From Phorcus lineatus (Eukaryota > Mollusca > Gastropoda > Trochida > Trochidae), in the NCBI GenBank assembly GCA_921293015.1, contig OV121088.1, positions 8,121,882 to 8,185,881 of the forward strand: DNA of 64,000 nt, read 5' to 3'. Below the pieces are notes generated by a model. The model was given only the letters and a program-made list of their open reading frames with translations, had not been told where the DNA came from and did no database searches. Both the position numbers and the translations under genes were made by a program. The first letter of the stretch is position 1, and every line of letters begins with the position of its first letter. Shown here in pieces: positions 52,131-62,493 of this stretch.

Positions 52131-53585
52131 TGCCCCAGTCACACTTACGTTTATGAACGTAGTGATGCAGAACGTACTTTAACGCAGTTAACTGTACTTA
52201 AGCCCAGTTATCCGTAGTTATACTTAGTTATCCGTGCTCAAAACGTAGACATAGACGTGAGACAAACGTAGTTTGTGATTTAACTTTTGGACATGTTTAA
52301 AGTTTAGCATTTCCGAACTACGTTTCCAGAAACGTAGTTCAATGTAGTTGGACGTAGTTAATTGAAAATGTGAACTTAGTTCATCGTAGTTGAACCTAGT
52401 TAAGAACGTTCTTTAACGTAGCACAACTTTTCCACGATTTACTACACTTTACTAGGTATCCGAGTACGTTTAAGTACATTCTAGAACGTTGTACTACGTC
52501 TGACTACGTTAAACTACAATAAACTACACTACTTTCATCTGAGTTGAAGAACGTTTTAGTACACAAAACTAGGTATTAGTACGGTTAACTACGATATCAA
52601 ATACGTGTAAACTACGTTTTGGTACGTTTCGTATTTAGACTTTGACGTTTAAGTACGTTTCCCTACATCTAACTACACTTAAGTAAGTATAACTACGTTG
52701 AACTACGATAAACTACGCCTAACTAGGTAGATTTATTTATTAGTACCTTGTGTCACAAGTGAGTGAAACACCTGGTATGCATTTTAACACTGTTCATTTC
52801 ACAACTGAGAGAGGATGAGTGGAAGGAAGGTGAAAATGATACAGCATTTAGCTGCTATCAACAGAGAAATGATATGTCATAGAGCTCAGGATGGGCCTCA
52901 ACAAATTCAAATGCCTTAACTTCCTGATCTTCAGTCAGTTTTAAAGCCGATCGTCTGCTCTGTGTGACCTTTTAGTTGGGTCATCCATCGTAGTAGGCGC
53001 TTGGGGAATATTGTCCTCTGTCACATCTGATGTTCCTTCGTCAGGATTGACAGAAATGACCGTCGTTTCAGGAATATCTCTTGCGGCTTGATTTGAATCA
53101 GAAGGTGGGGGGCGATTTTTTCTGCCTCTCGTTTTACCCATAGTTGAAAAAATTAACTAACACTCTGTTAGCTTGACAATTAAGAGAAAGAATGAAATAC
53201 ATAAACGTGTGTCTTTATATACCCTACCACTGAAGTGCCGTGATTTACCCTACTTTAACGTACTTTGACGTACCTAAACGTGTTTCAACGTAGTTCAACC
53301 TACTTAGTTGTACTAACAAACGTTCTTAAATGTAGATCAACGTGGTTAGACGTAGCCGAACGAAGCTAGTAAGTTGTTCAATGAACGTAGTTATCCGTTG
53401 TTAAACCTAGTAAAACGTACTTATATGTACTTAATCGTACTTACACGTAGTGAATGAACTTATAATGAAACGTTGTTTTACGTAGTTACTAAAAATGCAC
53501 TCATTTTCGGCACGTTAGCGGTTTTGTGGCTACGTTCAATGAACTACGTTTAACTAAGTAAATGAACGTAAGTGTGACTCCCCCA
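52131..53585. mobile_element. PIF/Harbinger-like DNA transposon with 10-bp subterminal array
   Basis: The ends read TGCCCCAGTCACACTTACGT and, inverted, TGGGGGAGTCACACTTACGT, each flanked by TTA (52128-52130 and 53586-53588), the 3-bp duplication typical of PIF/Harbinger. Removing it joins intron-unit sequence on both sides, so it inserted into an array intron. Both subterminal regions (about 52145-52735 and 53225-53560) consist of degenerate 10-bp repeats of the ACGTAGTT type. A decayed MADF-like gene lies between them. No transposase is left, so it is non-autonomous. Confidence 0.85.
52858..53141 (-). pseudogene. MADF/Myb-like protein fragment of the Harbinger-like element
   Basis: The minus-strand frame from 53141 starts with a basic MGKTRGRKNRPPP stretch and an acidic low-complexity region. 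A shift near 52955 then continues into another frame with LKLTEDQEVKAFEFVEAHP and ELYD, the look of the first helix of a MADF or Myb-like DNA-binding domain, before a stop at 52858. PIF/Harbinger elements usually encode such a protein beside the transposase. The domain call rests on a short stretch and is tentative. Confidence 0.5.
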
Positions 53586-53808
53586 TTAGAAGCTTATTTT
53601 CAAAACATGAACAACACAATGTCGAAATATTTTATATGTTAAAGTCATGGATCTTTATCACAGTCATCATGCTCAATTTTGACTTGAAGGTACCTGTCTT
53701 GTCTTAAGATTCACCACACCGATACAAGTAGTTGTTGAAGAAGGTCAAACAGCCCAAAAATCAATTTAATATGTATCACTTTTCTTAGATATTTTATATT
53801 TTCCTTCG

Positions 53809-53831
53809 GTGCACCAGCACATTTGCAACAG
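53809..53831 (+). pseudogene. Decayed micro-exon (copy 1)
   Basis: The sequence GTGCACCAGCACATTTGCAA-CAG before a normal GTATGTTT donor corresponds to the 3' part of the micro-exon. Seven bases of the GGGGACG core and the AG acceptor (here TTCCTTCG) are gone. The next usable AG would give 14 nt and break the frame, so I expect it to be skipped. Confidence 0.7.
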
Positions 53832-54501
53832 GTATGTTTAAAAAGTAAAACATCCTCATCTACCAAAAAAAACTTTTGGATAAGGGGGTATATATTGGTA
53901 CCTAGTGCTAGAAACTATTGCATTTTGTTTATAGTGCATCACTGTTTCAAATAATCATGACAGTCACGTTCACACACAGTTCTTCAATTACTAATTGTAT
54001 TAACTTTAAAACTTGGGTGTAATGTACAATGTATATTACAAGTGCATGTATTTTTCAAATATAAATTCAAATGACAATCGCTTAATACAACTTACAATTT
54101 TTAACTCTCCATTATGAAAGTAAGCTGTCGTTTTACAAGCTAATGATCAGATCACATACATGTATAAGTCCCGACAACACACAGTGTCAGTTACAACTAT
54201 ATTATATGTTAATGTCATGAATCTTTATCACAGTCATCATAATCGAATTTTTTATTTGAGATAACCTGTCCTTCAAAATAAATTACTGGCAATCATTGTA
54301 AGTTAATCAAAAGCATTTGTCGTCTCAGCTCAACATCTAATTGTTTACATTGTATTTAAATATTATAAAAATTTGTAAATAAATATTTATTGTCTTAAGA
54401 TTCACCACGCTGATATCAGTACATTTTTAAAGAAGTTAAATGATTTAAAAAATCCTTTTCAATGTTTATCATTTAACTTTCATATTTCCTATTTTCTTCA
54501 G

Positions 54502-54531
54502 GTGGGGACGGCACCAGCACTGTTACAACAG
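54502..54531 (+). CDS. Micro-exon 2, decapeptide GGDGTSTVTT
   Basis: Acceptor TTTTCTTCAG, 30 nt, donor GTATGTTTAG. Phase 1 in and out: the last G of the preceding exon plus GT gives the first Gly. First intact copy of the array. Confidence 0.75.
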
Positions 54532-55192
54532 GTATGTTTAGAAAGTAAACTATCTTCCTCTAAAAATACGTTTCGCATAAGTTTGTATATCTGGGTACCT
54601 AGTGCTAGAAACTATAGCATTTTGTTTATAGTGCATCACTGTTTTACATACCCATGACAGTGCTTGTCACAAACAGTTTTTCAATAAATACCTTTATTAA
54701 TCTAAAGCAGTTGTGTAATGTACATTGTATTATACAAGTGCATGTTATTTTCAAATATGAATTCAAATTACAATAGTTTAAAACAACTTACAATTTTTAA
54801 CTCTCCATTATGAAAGTAAGCTGTCGTTTTACAAGCTAATGATCAGATCACATACATGTATAAGTCCCGACAACACACAGTGTCAGTTACAACTATATTA
54901 TATGTTAATGTCATGAATCTTTATCACAGTCATCATAATCGAATTTTTTATTTGAGATAACCTGTCCTTCAAAATCAATTACTGACAAACATTATAAATT
55001 TATCAAAAGCATTTGTCGTCTCAGCTCAACATCTAATTGTTGACATCACATGCAAATATTGAAAAAAAATATATATATTCATTGTCTTAATATTCACCAC
55101 GCTGATATTAGTACATAGTTGAAGAAGTTAAATGAGTTAAAAATCATTATCAATGTTTATCATTTAACTTAGATACTTCCTATTTTCTTCAG

Positions 55193-55222
55193 GTGGGGAC
55201 GGCACCAGCACTGTTACCACAA
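55193..55222 (+). CDS. Micro-exon 3, GGDGTSTVTT with altered 3' base
   Basis: Acceptor TTTTCTTCAG, donor GTATGTTTAG. The exon ends in ACAA instead of ACAG, which weakens the donor and changes the first residue of the following repeat from Gly to Ser. Confidence 0.72.
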
Positions 55223-55471
55223 GTATGTTTAGAAAGTAAACTATCTTCCTCTAAAAAAAACGTTATACATAAGGATGTATGTCTGGGTACATAGTGCTAG
55301 AAACTATAGCATTTAGTTTATAATGTATCACTGTTTTACATACCCATGACAGTGCTTGTCACAAACAGTTCTTCAATAATTACCTTTATTAATCTAAAGC
55401 AATCGTGTAATGTACATTGTATTATACAAGTGCATGTTATTTTCAAATATAAATTCAAATTACAATAGTTT

Positions 55472-56275
55472 CATCCTGTCTCAGGGCAAGACGTATAGCT
55501 GACGCTCCACTCTTCTTGCCCTGGGTGAAAACCCCAGCAATAACTTCGCGCCGTAACCCATGATTCAGCCAATCATATACTTTTATCGCGATGGCGTGCG
55601 ATTAAATTTCAGCCAACCAAAGAGAGCCTCTCGAACAGGAGTTGGCTTTCGCTCTTACGCTAAATGGCAACGTCCATATTTAAACAAAGAAAGTATTTTA
55701 ACCGATCGATCATGGTGATATTGTCGAGTCCAAATTTGCAATTCTGGTTAGTTTAATACAACAAATCATACATCCAGTTTTAAGAGATCGGTTTGATTTT
55801 CCACCACTAATCTCAATACCTTATCGTGGTGGTTTGAGTGGTCCAGAGACCCCTAGAGTTATGCCAGCCGGAGGTTACATGCTCCTGGCAGGGGCACCCA
55901 AGCTCGTCGGTTAGAAGTCAGACCAAATTTGAGTGGTTCTAAAACCTCTTGTCTATCTCTCACAATGCCTTTCATTCCGTCTTTTCCCTTATTCTTTCGA
56001 TCCTCTTTTGGGTGCTTGTCATCCACGTGTTTTGTAACTGAATTTTGTTCAAAACACGTTAATCCCAAACTCAATCACTCACTCACTCGGTTTGAAGTTA
56101 AAGGAATGGGCGCTGCCATATTAAATTGCCGACTCGCCTTCCAAGCGCAGTGATTGGCTGATTATTTTTAGAAAGTTTGTAGGGAATAGGACACGGCGCG
56201 AAGTTTTTGCTGGGGTTTACACCCAGGGTATGAAGAGTGGAGCGTCAGCTATACGTCTTGCCCTGAGACAGGATG
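55472..56275. mobile_element. Non-autonomous Mutator-like element, 9-bp target duplication
   Basis: Perfect 44-bp terminal inverted repeats beginning CATCCTGTCTCAGGGCAAGA, extended imperfectly to about 92 bp through CCCTGGGTG and AACCCCAGCAA to ACTTCGCGCCGT. CAATAGTTT flanks both sides (55463-55471 and 56276-56284). The 9-bp duplication and long inverted ends fit the Mutator superfamily. At 804 bp it has no convincing coding region; the open frames at 55859-56153 are not transposase-like. Identical arms point to a recent insertion, in the intron between micro-exons 3 and 4. Confidence 0.93.
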
Positions 56276-56646
56276 CAATAGTTTAAAACAACTTCCTTTT
56301 TTAACTCTCCACTATGAAAGTAAGCTGTCGTTTTACAAGCTAATGATCAGATCACATACATGTATAAGTCCCAACACAACACAGTGTCAGCTACAACTAT
56401 ATTATATGTACCTGTCCTTCAATATAAATTTCTGGCAATCATTGTAAGTTAATCAAAAGCATTTGTCGTCTCAGCTCAACATCTAATTGTTTACATTGTA
56501 TTTAAATATTATAAAAATTTGTAAATAAATATTTATTGTCTTAAGATTCACCACGCTGATATCAGTACATTTTTAAAGAATTTAAATGTTTTAAAAATCA
56601 TGTTCAATGTGTATCATTTAACTTAGATACTTCCTATTTTGTTCAG

Positions 56647-56676
56647 GTGGGGACGGCACCAGCACTGTTACAACAG
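56647..56676 (+). CDS. Micro-exon 4, decapeptide (G/S)GDGTSTVTT
   Basis: Acceptor TTTTGTTCAG, donor GTATGTTTAG, 30 nt. The first residue is Ser if joined to micro-exon 3 and Gly if micro-exon 3 is skipped. Confidence 0.75.
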
Positions 56677-57341
56677 GTATGTTTAGAAAGTAAACTATCT
56701 TCCTCTAAAAAAAACGTTATACATAAGGATGTATGTCTGGGTACATAGTGCTAGAAACTATTGCATTTAGTTTATAATGTATCACTGTTTTACATACCCG
56801 GGATAGTGCTTGTGACATACAGTTCTTCAATAATTACCTTTATTAATCTAAAGCAGTTGTGTAAAGTACATTGTATATTACAAGTGCATTTTATTTTCAA
56901 ATATGAATTCAAATTACAATAGTTTAAAACAACTTACTTTTTCTAACTCTCCAATTTGAATGTAAGCTGTCGTTTTAGAAGCTAATTACCAGATCACATA
57001 CATATATAAGTACCAACACAACACAATGTCGGCTACAACCATTTAATATGTTTAAGTCAAAGATCTTTATCTTAGTCATCATGATCCACTCTTGACTTGA
57101 GATTTCAAATAAATTAATGTTAAACATTGTAAGTTGACCAAGACCATTTGTGGTCTCAGTTCAACATCTAATTGTTTACATCACATACAAACATTGACAC
57201 ATTTTGTAAATAAACATTCATTGTCTTAAGATTCACCACACCGATATTAGTACATTGCTGAAGAATTTGATAAAAGAAATGACAAAAATAATCATTTTCA
57301 ATGTGAAGCCTTTAATCTTAGTAGTTTCATATTTTATTTAG

Positions 57342-57371
57342 GTAGGGACGGCACGAGCACTTTTGCAAGAG
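57342..57371 (+). CDS. Micro-exon 5, variant decapeptide GRDGTSTFAR
   Basis: Acceptor TTTTATTTAG, donor GTATGTTGAA, 30 nt. It carries two Gly/Thr to Arg changes compared with the consensus and marks the switch from long to short units. Confidence 0.72.
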
Positions 57372-57612
57372 GTATGTTGAAAAAGTAAAACATCTTCATC
57401 TACAAGATGCATTTTGTTCATAGTGCATGCATCACTCTTTCAACATTAAAATGTTTACGTAATATCTAATCATTGACACATTTTTTAAATATTTATTCAT
57501 TGTCTTAAGATTCACAACACCTATACAAGTTGCTTATTGGAGAATTTCAAATGCCAAGAGTAAGCATTTTTAATGTGTATCCCTTTATCGTCGCTATTTT
57601 ATATTTTGTTAG

Positions 57613-57642
57613 GTGGGGACGGAACCAGCACTTTTGCAACAG
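57613..57642 (+). CDS. Micro-exon 6, decapeptide GGDGTSTFAT
   Basis: Acceptor TTTTGTTAG, donor GTATGTCTAA, 30 nt. First member of the three-unit block A. Confidence 0.75.
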
Positions 57643-57898
57643 GTATGTCTAAAAAGTAAAACATCTTCATTTACAAGAAAAACGTTGGGCATAAGAGGGT
57701 ATATCTGGGTACCTAATGACAGAAACTATTGCATTTTGTTTATTGTGCGTCCAATCAGTGAAACATTTTGTATATAAATCTTTATTGTCTTAAGATACAC
57801 CACACCGATATAAGAACCATAATGGAGAAGTTCAAATGCCAAGAATAAAAACGTTTTAGTGTGTAACCTTTAGCTTAGTTATTTCATATTGTGTTAAG

Positions 57899-57928
57899 GT
57901 GGGGACGGAACAAGCACTTTTGCAACAG
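57899..57928 (+). CDS. Micro-exon 7, decapeptide GGDGTSTFAT
   Basis: Acceptor TTGTGTTAAG, weaker than its neighbours, donor GTATGTCTAA. ACA AGC codons replace ACC AGC without changing the peptide. Second member of block A. Confidence 0.72.
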
Positions 57929-58215
57929 GTATGTCTAAAAAGTAAAACATCATCGTCTTAAAGAAATAAAATGCTGCATAAGGGCGTATATCTGGATACC
58001 TAGTGTAACAAACTATTGCATTATTCATAGTGCATCACTGTTTCGTCATTTAATTGTTTACATTGTATCAAATCATTGACACATCTTGTAAATAAATATT
58101 CATTGTCTTAAGAGTCACAACACCTAAAAAAGTTGCAAGTTGAAGAAGTTCATTTGCCAAGAATAAGCATTTTTAATGTGTATCCCTTTATCTCAAGTCT
58201 TTTATATTTTTTTAG

Positions 58216-58245
58216 GTGGGGACGGAACCAGCAGGTTTACAACAG
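58216..58245 (+). CDS. Micro-exon 8, decapeptide GGDGTSRFTT
   Basis: Acceptor TTTTTTTAG, donor GTATGTTTAA. Arg replaces Thr at position 7. Third member of block A. Confidence 0.75.
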
Positions 58246-58534
58246 GTATGTTTAAAAATTAAATCATCTTCGTCTAAAAGAAATAAAATGCTGCATAAGG
58301 GCGTATATCTGGGTACCTAGTGTTAGAAACTATTGCATTTTGTTGATAGTGCATCACTCTTTCAACATTAAAATGTTTACGTAATATCTAATCATTGACA
58401 CATTTTTTAAATATTTATTCATTGTCTTAAGATTCACAACACCTATACAAGTTGCTTATTGGAGAATTTCAAATGCCAAGAGTAAACATTTTTAATGTGT
58501 ATCCCTTTATCGTCGCTATTTTATATTTTGTTAG

Positions 58535-58564
58535 GTGGGGACGGAACCAGCACTTTTGCAACAG
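58535..58564 (+). CDS. Micro-exon 9, decapeptide GGDGTSTFAT
   Basis: Acceptor TTTTGTTAG, donor GTATGTTTAA. Exon identical to micro-exon 6 and 922 bp downstream of it; first member of block B. Confidence 0.75.
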
Positions 58565-58819
58565 GTATGTTTAAAAAGTAAAACATCTTCATTTACAAGA
58601 AAAACGTTGGGCATAAGAGGGTATATCTGGGTACCTAATGACAGAAACTATTGCATTTTGTTTATTGTGCGTCCAATCAGTGAAACATTTTGTATATAAA
58701 TCTTTATTGTCTTAAGATACACCACACCGATATAAGAAACATAATGGAGAAGTTCAAATGCCAAGAATAATAATTTTTAGTGTGTAACCTTTAGCTTAGT
58801 TATTTCATATTGTCTTTAG

Positions 58820-58849
58820 GTGGGGACGGAACAAGCACTTTTGCAACAG
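58820..58849 (+). CDS. Micro-exon 10, decapeptide GGDGTSTFAT
   Basis: Counterpart of micro-exon 7, 921 bp downstream, with the same ACA AGC codons but a better acceptor (TGTCTTTAG). Second member of block B. Confidence 0.75.
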
Positions 58850-59136
58850 GTATGTCTAAAAAATAAAACATCATCGTCTTAAAGAAATAAAATGCTGCAT
58901 AAGGGCGTATATCTGGATACCTAGTGTAACAAACTATTGCATTATTCATAGTGCATCACTGTTTCGTCATTTAATTGTTTACATTGTATCAAATCATTGA
59001 CACATCTTGTAAATAAATATTCATTGTCTTAAGAGTCACAACACCTAAAAAAGTTGCAAGTTGAAGAAGTTCATTTGCCAAGAATAAGCATTTTTAATGT
59101 GTATCCCTTTATCTCAAGTCTTTTATATTTTTTTAG

Positions 59137-59166
59137 GTGGGGACGGAACCAGCAGGTTTACAACAG
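59137..59166 (+). CDS. Micro-exon 11, decapeptide GGDGTSRFTT
   Basis: Counterpart of micro-exon 8, 921 bp downstream, same Thr to Arg change. Acceptor TTTTTTTAG, donor GTATGTTTAA. Confidence 0.75.
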
Positions 59167-59453
59167 GTATGTTTAAAAATTAAATCATCTCCGTCTAAAA
59201 GAAATAAAATGCTGCATAAGGGCGTATATCTGGGTACCTAGTGTTAGAAACTATTGCATTTTGTTCAAAGTGCATCACTGTTTCAACATTTAATTGTTTA
59301 CATTGTATCAAGTCATTGACACATTTTGTAAATAAATATTCACTGCCTTATGATTCACTACACCTAAACAAGTTGCACATTGGAGAATTTCAAATGCCAA
59401 GAATAAGCATTTTTAATGTGTATCCCTTTATCTCAAGTCTTTTATATTTTTAG

Positions 59454-59483
59454 GTGGGGACGGAACCAGCACGTTTAAAACAG
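59454..59483 (+). CDS. Micro-exon 12, decapeptide GGDGTSTFKT
   Basis: Acceptor ATTTTTAG, donor GTATGTTTAA. Lys replaces Ala at position 9. The following intron holds the 4.2-kb DIRS-like element a few bases after the donor. Confidence 0.72.
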
Positions 59484-59825
59484 GTATGTTTAAAGTGTGG
59501 AATTAATTTGTTAATTACTGTTTAAATTTACAGTTCAAGTCGCTATCTGGCATTAATGTTTTATTGCCTTATTGTTGGTCACCTCTCTTTGACCGTAAAG
59601 TTATCAGCCGGCCTAGGTCAAGCAGCACCTTCCCAGGGTTCAGGGGAATGGAATCTACCCCCAGGTTGGGGGGGGGCAAGAAGTGATGGCGGGAAAAGAC
59701 TGACCAATAGCAGGCTCCCTTTTGGTACCAGAGTTTCTCGGTACGCACTACAGTCAGTCGTGCTTGAGACCCCATGCCGGCAGCAATCATTTTTAGTTGT
59801 TCCCAATCTTTTAAAAAACTTAACT

Positions 59826-60830
59826 ATGTCTAACCAAGAAGAAACCGTCCAGTTGGATTTCTCAACATGGGCAAAAGGCATGGGCTTATCGGAGACGACG
59901 ATTTCCAAGTTACTTGATAACGAACTGGACTTTGTGTCGCTTCAATATCTCGAAGAAAGTCATATCGAGACTTTCGACATCAGCCTTGGCCAGAGTTTGG
60001 CACTGAAAGGCGCCGTGGCGTTCCTACAAGGAAAGGTGGAAAATAAGGTGCAGCAGGCGATCCAGGACCAAACAGCCAACCTGACGCAGGCTATTGCAAA
60101 CATGGAGGCATTGTCGTCAGGAGCCCCGTGTGACGCCTTGGTCAACACACCCCAGGCCCCATCACTGACGTCAGGAACTCTGCCAAGGATTGACCAGGAC
60201 CCAACAGTGTTTCTCAAGGTCCAAAGAGGTGAGAAACCTTTCGAAATCATGGACTTTATTAAGCCAAGTTTAACGGCAAATTCGGAGCAAGTGGTTTCGT
60301 CCGACAATGGATCGCGTTTGGTTCTCCAAGTAGGCCCCAAACGCCCAAGCCTTCATAATGTCAGTATGGATCAGTGGGGGGCATCGAACTTTCGCATCAT
60401 GCATGAACTAATGAGGCGGAACAAGCTGTCAGAGACTGGTGCGTCCCAATATATGGCATATTCTGTTAAGGTGTTCGAGCTGGCAGCGCAATACGACTGG
60501 GTCAGTGTGCTCCTGTATGACCAGGAGTATCGACACCTGCAGGCCAATTACCAGTTCCCCTGGGGAGCGGACTCCCAGCACCTATCAACGGTGATGCTAA
60601 AACCTAAACATCCAAGTAATGGGCTGCTAAATCGACCGCATCATAGCCAAGGAATTCACCACCCTGGCAGACGACCACAGCGACCAAGGGAGGTGTGCCT
60701 GCTCTTCAACATAAATCAGCAGGGGTGCAAGTTTGGCCAGGCCTGTAGATTCCAGCATGTATGTCTACAGTGCGGGGAGTCCCACTCTCAGCTTCACCAC
60801 TCACGGGAGCAGCAGCCAAGAAACCAGTAG
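59826..60830 (+). CDS. DIRS-like gag protein (open reading frame 1)
   Basis: 335 residues from an ATG at 59826 (MSNQEETVQLDFSTWAKGMG). The frame is open back to 59556, but the upstream part looks like leader. The N-terminal 60-70 residues resemble a SAM-like helical bundle (LSETTISKLLDNELDF). A Gln-rich helix follows. The C-terminus (about 60692-60770) has a C-X9-C-X5-C-X3-H zinc finger followed by CLQCGESH. The role is expected to be RNA packaging. The frame appears intact and overlaps the pol frame by 70 nt in a different register. Confidence 0.75.
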   Translation: MSNQEETVQLDFSTWAKGMGLSETTISKLLDNELDFVSLQYLEESHIETFDISLGQSLALKGAVAFLQGKVENKVQQAIQDQTANLTQAIANMEALSSGAPCDALVNTPQAPSLTSGTLPRIDQDPTVFLKVQRGEKPFEIMDFIKPSLTANSEQVVSSDNGSRLVLQVGPKRPSLHNVSMDQWGASNFRIMHELMRRNKLSETGASQYMAYSVKVFELAAQYDWVSVLLYDQEYRHLQANYQFPWGADSQHLSTVMLKPKHPSNGLLNRPHHSQGIHHPGRRPQRPREVCLLFNINQQGCKFGQACRFQHVCLQCGESHSQLHHSREQQPRNQ

Positions 60831-62493
60831 ACCCCACGGACCACAAGTTCCCCAGTAACCCTTTAACAGCAGCGTTCAAGGAGTGGTCGGTGGAATTAGA
60901 GAACGATACTGATAAGGACTTTATCCTCGAGGGCATATTAGACGGTTTTCGCATTGTGAACACAAATTCGGAATTTGAGGATGTTGAAATTCAAAATTAT
61001 GATTCTGCTACGTGCAGGGACCACCGCGGTAAGGTAGAGGATCAGATCTTAGTTGAGATTGACGAGGGTAATTATGTAGTGTCGGATGTCAAACCCCGTA
61101 TTGTAAGTGCGCTAGGGGCGATCCCCAAACAGGATTCCAGTGACATCAGACTAATACATGATTGTTCCCGTCCAGCAGGTAAGGCAGTTAATGATCATAT
61201 AGAGATTGATAAACAGAAGTTCCAATCAATTCACGACGCAACTAAACTAGTAAAAGCAGGTTTTTACATGGCTAAGGTGGACTTAAAGGCAGCATATAGA
61301 TCCGTTCCTTTACATCCAGACTGTTATCCAGCTACAGGGCTGAAATGGAAATTTAAAGGTGCAAAAAATGCTACTTATCTTTTTGACACTAAATTATGTT
61401 TTGGCAGTAAGGCGGCACCTGGTATCTTTCATAGAATAACTCAAGCAGTCCGTCGCATGATGGCTCGCAGAGGTTTGATACATTAGTGGTTTACTTGGAT
61501 GATTTTCTGGTGATAGGTGAATCGCGTGAGCAGTGTCAATCGGCGCTGAACTGTCTTCTTCGACTGTTACGAAAACTAGGCTTCTCTATTAATTGGAAGA
61601 AAGTCATTGCTCCAACTCAGATTATTACATTCCTTGGTATCGTTCTCAATTCCACAGACCTAACTGTGGAACTTCCAGCAGGCAAAATAGCAGAACTTCA
61701 GCATCTCTTGGAGCAGTTTTCAAGGAAAAAGCGCGCTACAAAACGACAACTCCAGTCGTTGGCAGGAAAATTAAATTTTGCAAGTACTGTGGTCCGTGGT
61801 GGTAGATGTTACCTCCGTAGAATAATAGATACTATGGCAAATCTGAAGCAAGCAGAGCATAAAGCAGTGCTCGGGGATGAATTTCGTCGTGACCTGGTGT
61901 GGTGGCAACGATTCCTCGAGGGTTTTAATGGCAAATCGTTCTTTCTGGACGACAAGCGGGCAATAACCCTTCATACAGATGCATGCAATGAGGGGTGTGC
62001 GGGCCTGATAAAAACGGATTGGTTTTATGTCAACTTCTCTCAGGACTTTCCGCAGGCAGCTGGGTTTCACATAAACAACAAAGAAATCCTTGCAGTATTA
62101 TACTCGGCTCGGAGATGGGCCTCACTCTGGCGCAATGAACGGGTGTTTGTTTATACGGACAATATGACGGCAAAAGCAGCTCTTAATAAAGGAACTTCGA
62201 CAAACCCGAATACCATGAGAGCATTAAGAGAGCTGTTCTGGTTGTCATCCAGATATAACTTTTATATCATAGCGGTGCATTTACCAGGATGTCTCAACAC
62301 AATGGCAGACCTGCTATCTCGAATGCACCGGGTTACCAATCTATTTAGAGTAAGCTCGATGATGGTAGGTTTGCCGGGTCTCCACGCTTTACTTCCTACC
62401 ACGCTGGGTAATCATCTTTCTCAAAAAACACTTTTGTTTCTCATTCGACAGGTACGAATGTGGACCTCGAAACAGAATTGGACGCAGAACTAG
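60761..62493 (+). pseudogene. DIRS-like pol: reverse transcriptase and RNase H, frameshifted
   Basis: The first part (60761-61486) has DIRLIHDCSRPAG, the motif A region MAKVDLKAAYRSVPLHP and the LCFGSKAAPGIF motif B. A single-base shift near 61470 breaks the frame just before the catalytic YLDD (61492-61503), which lies in the second part (to 62493). That part carries RNase H residues in HTDACNEGCAGL, NNKEILAVL and VYTDNMTAKAAL, and the NTMADLLSR tail usual in DIRS. All catalytic motifs are readable, so the copy is young apart from the break. Confidence 0.88.

Noticed and set aside
55859-56153. Open frames on both strands inside the Mutator-like element as a transposase
   Set aside because: No DDE, zinc-finger or MULE motif is visible; they are short and overlap on opposite strands.
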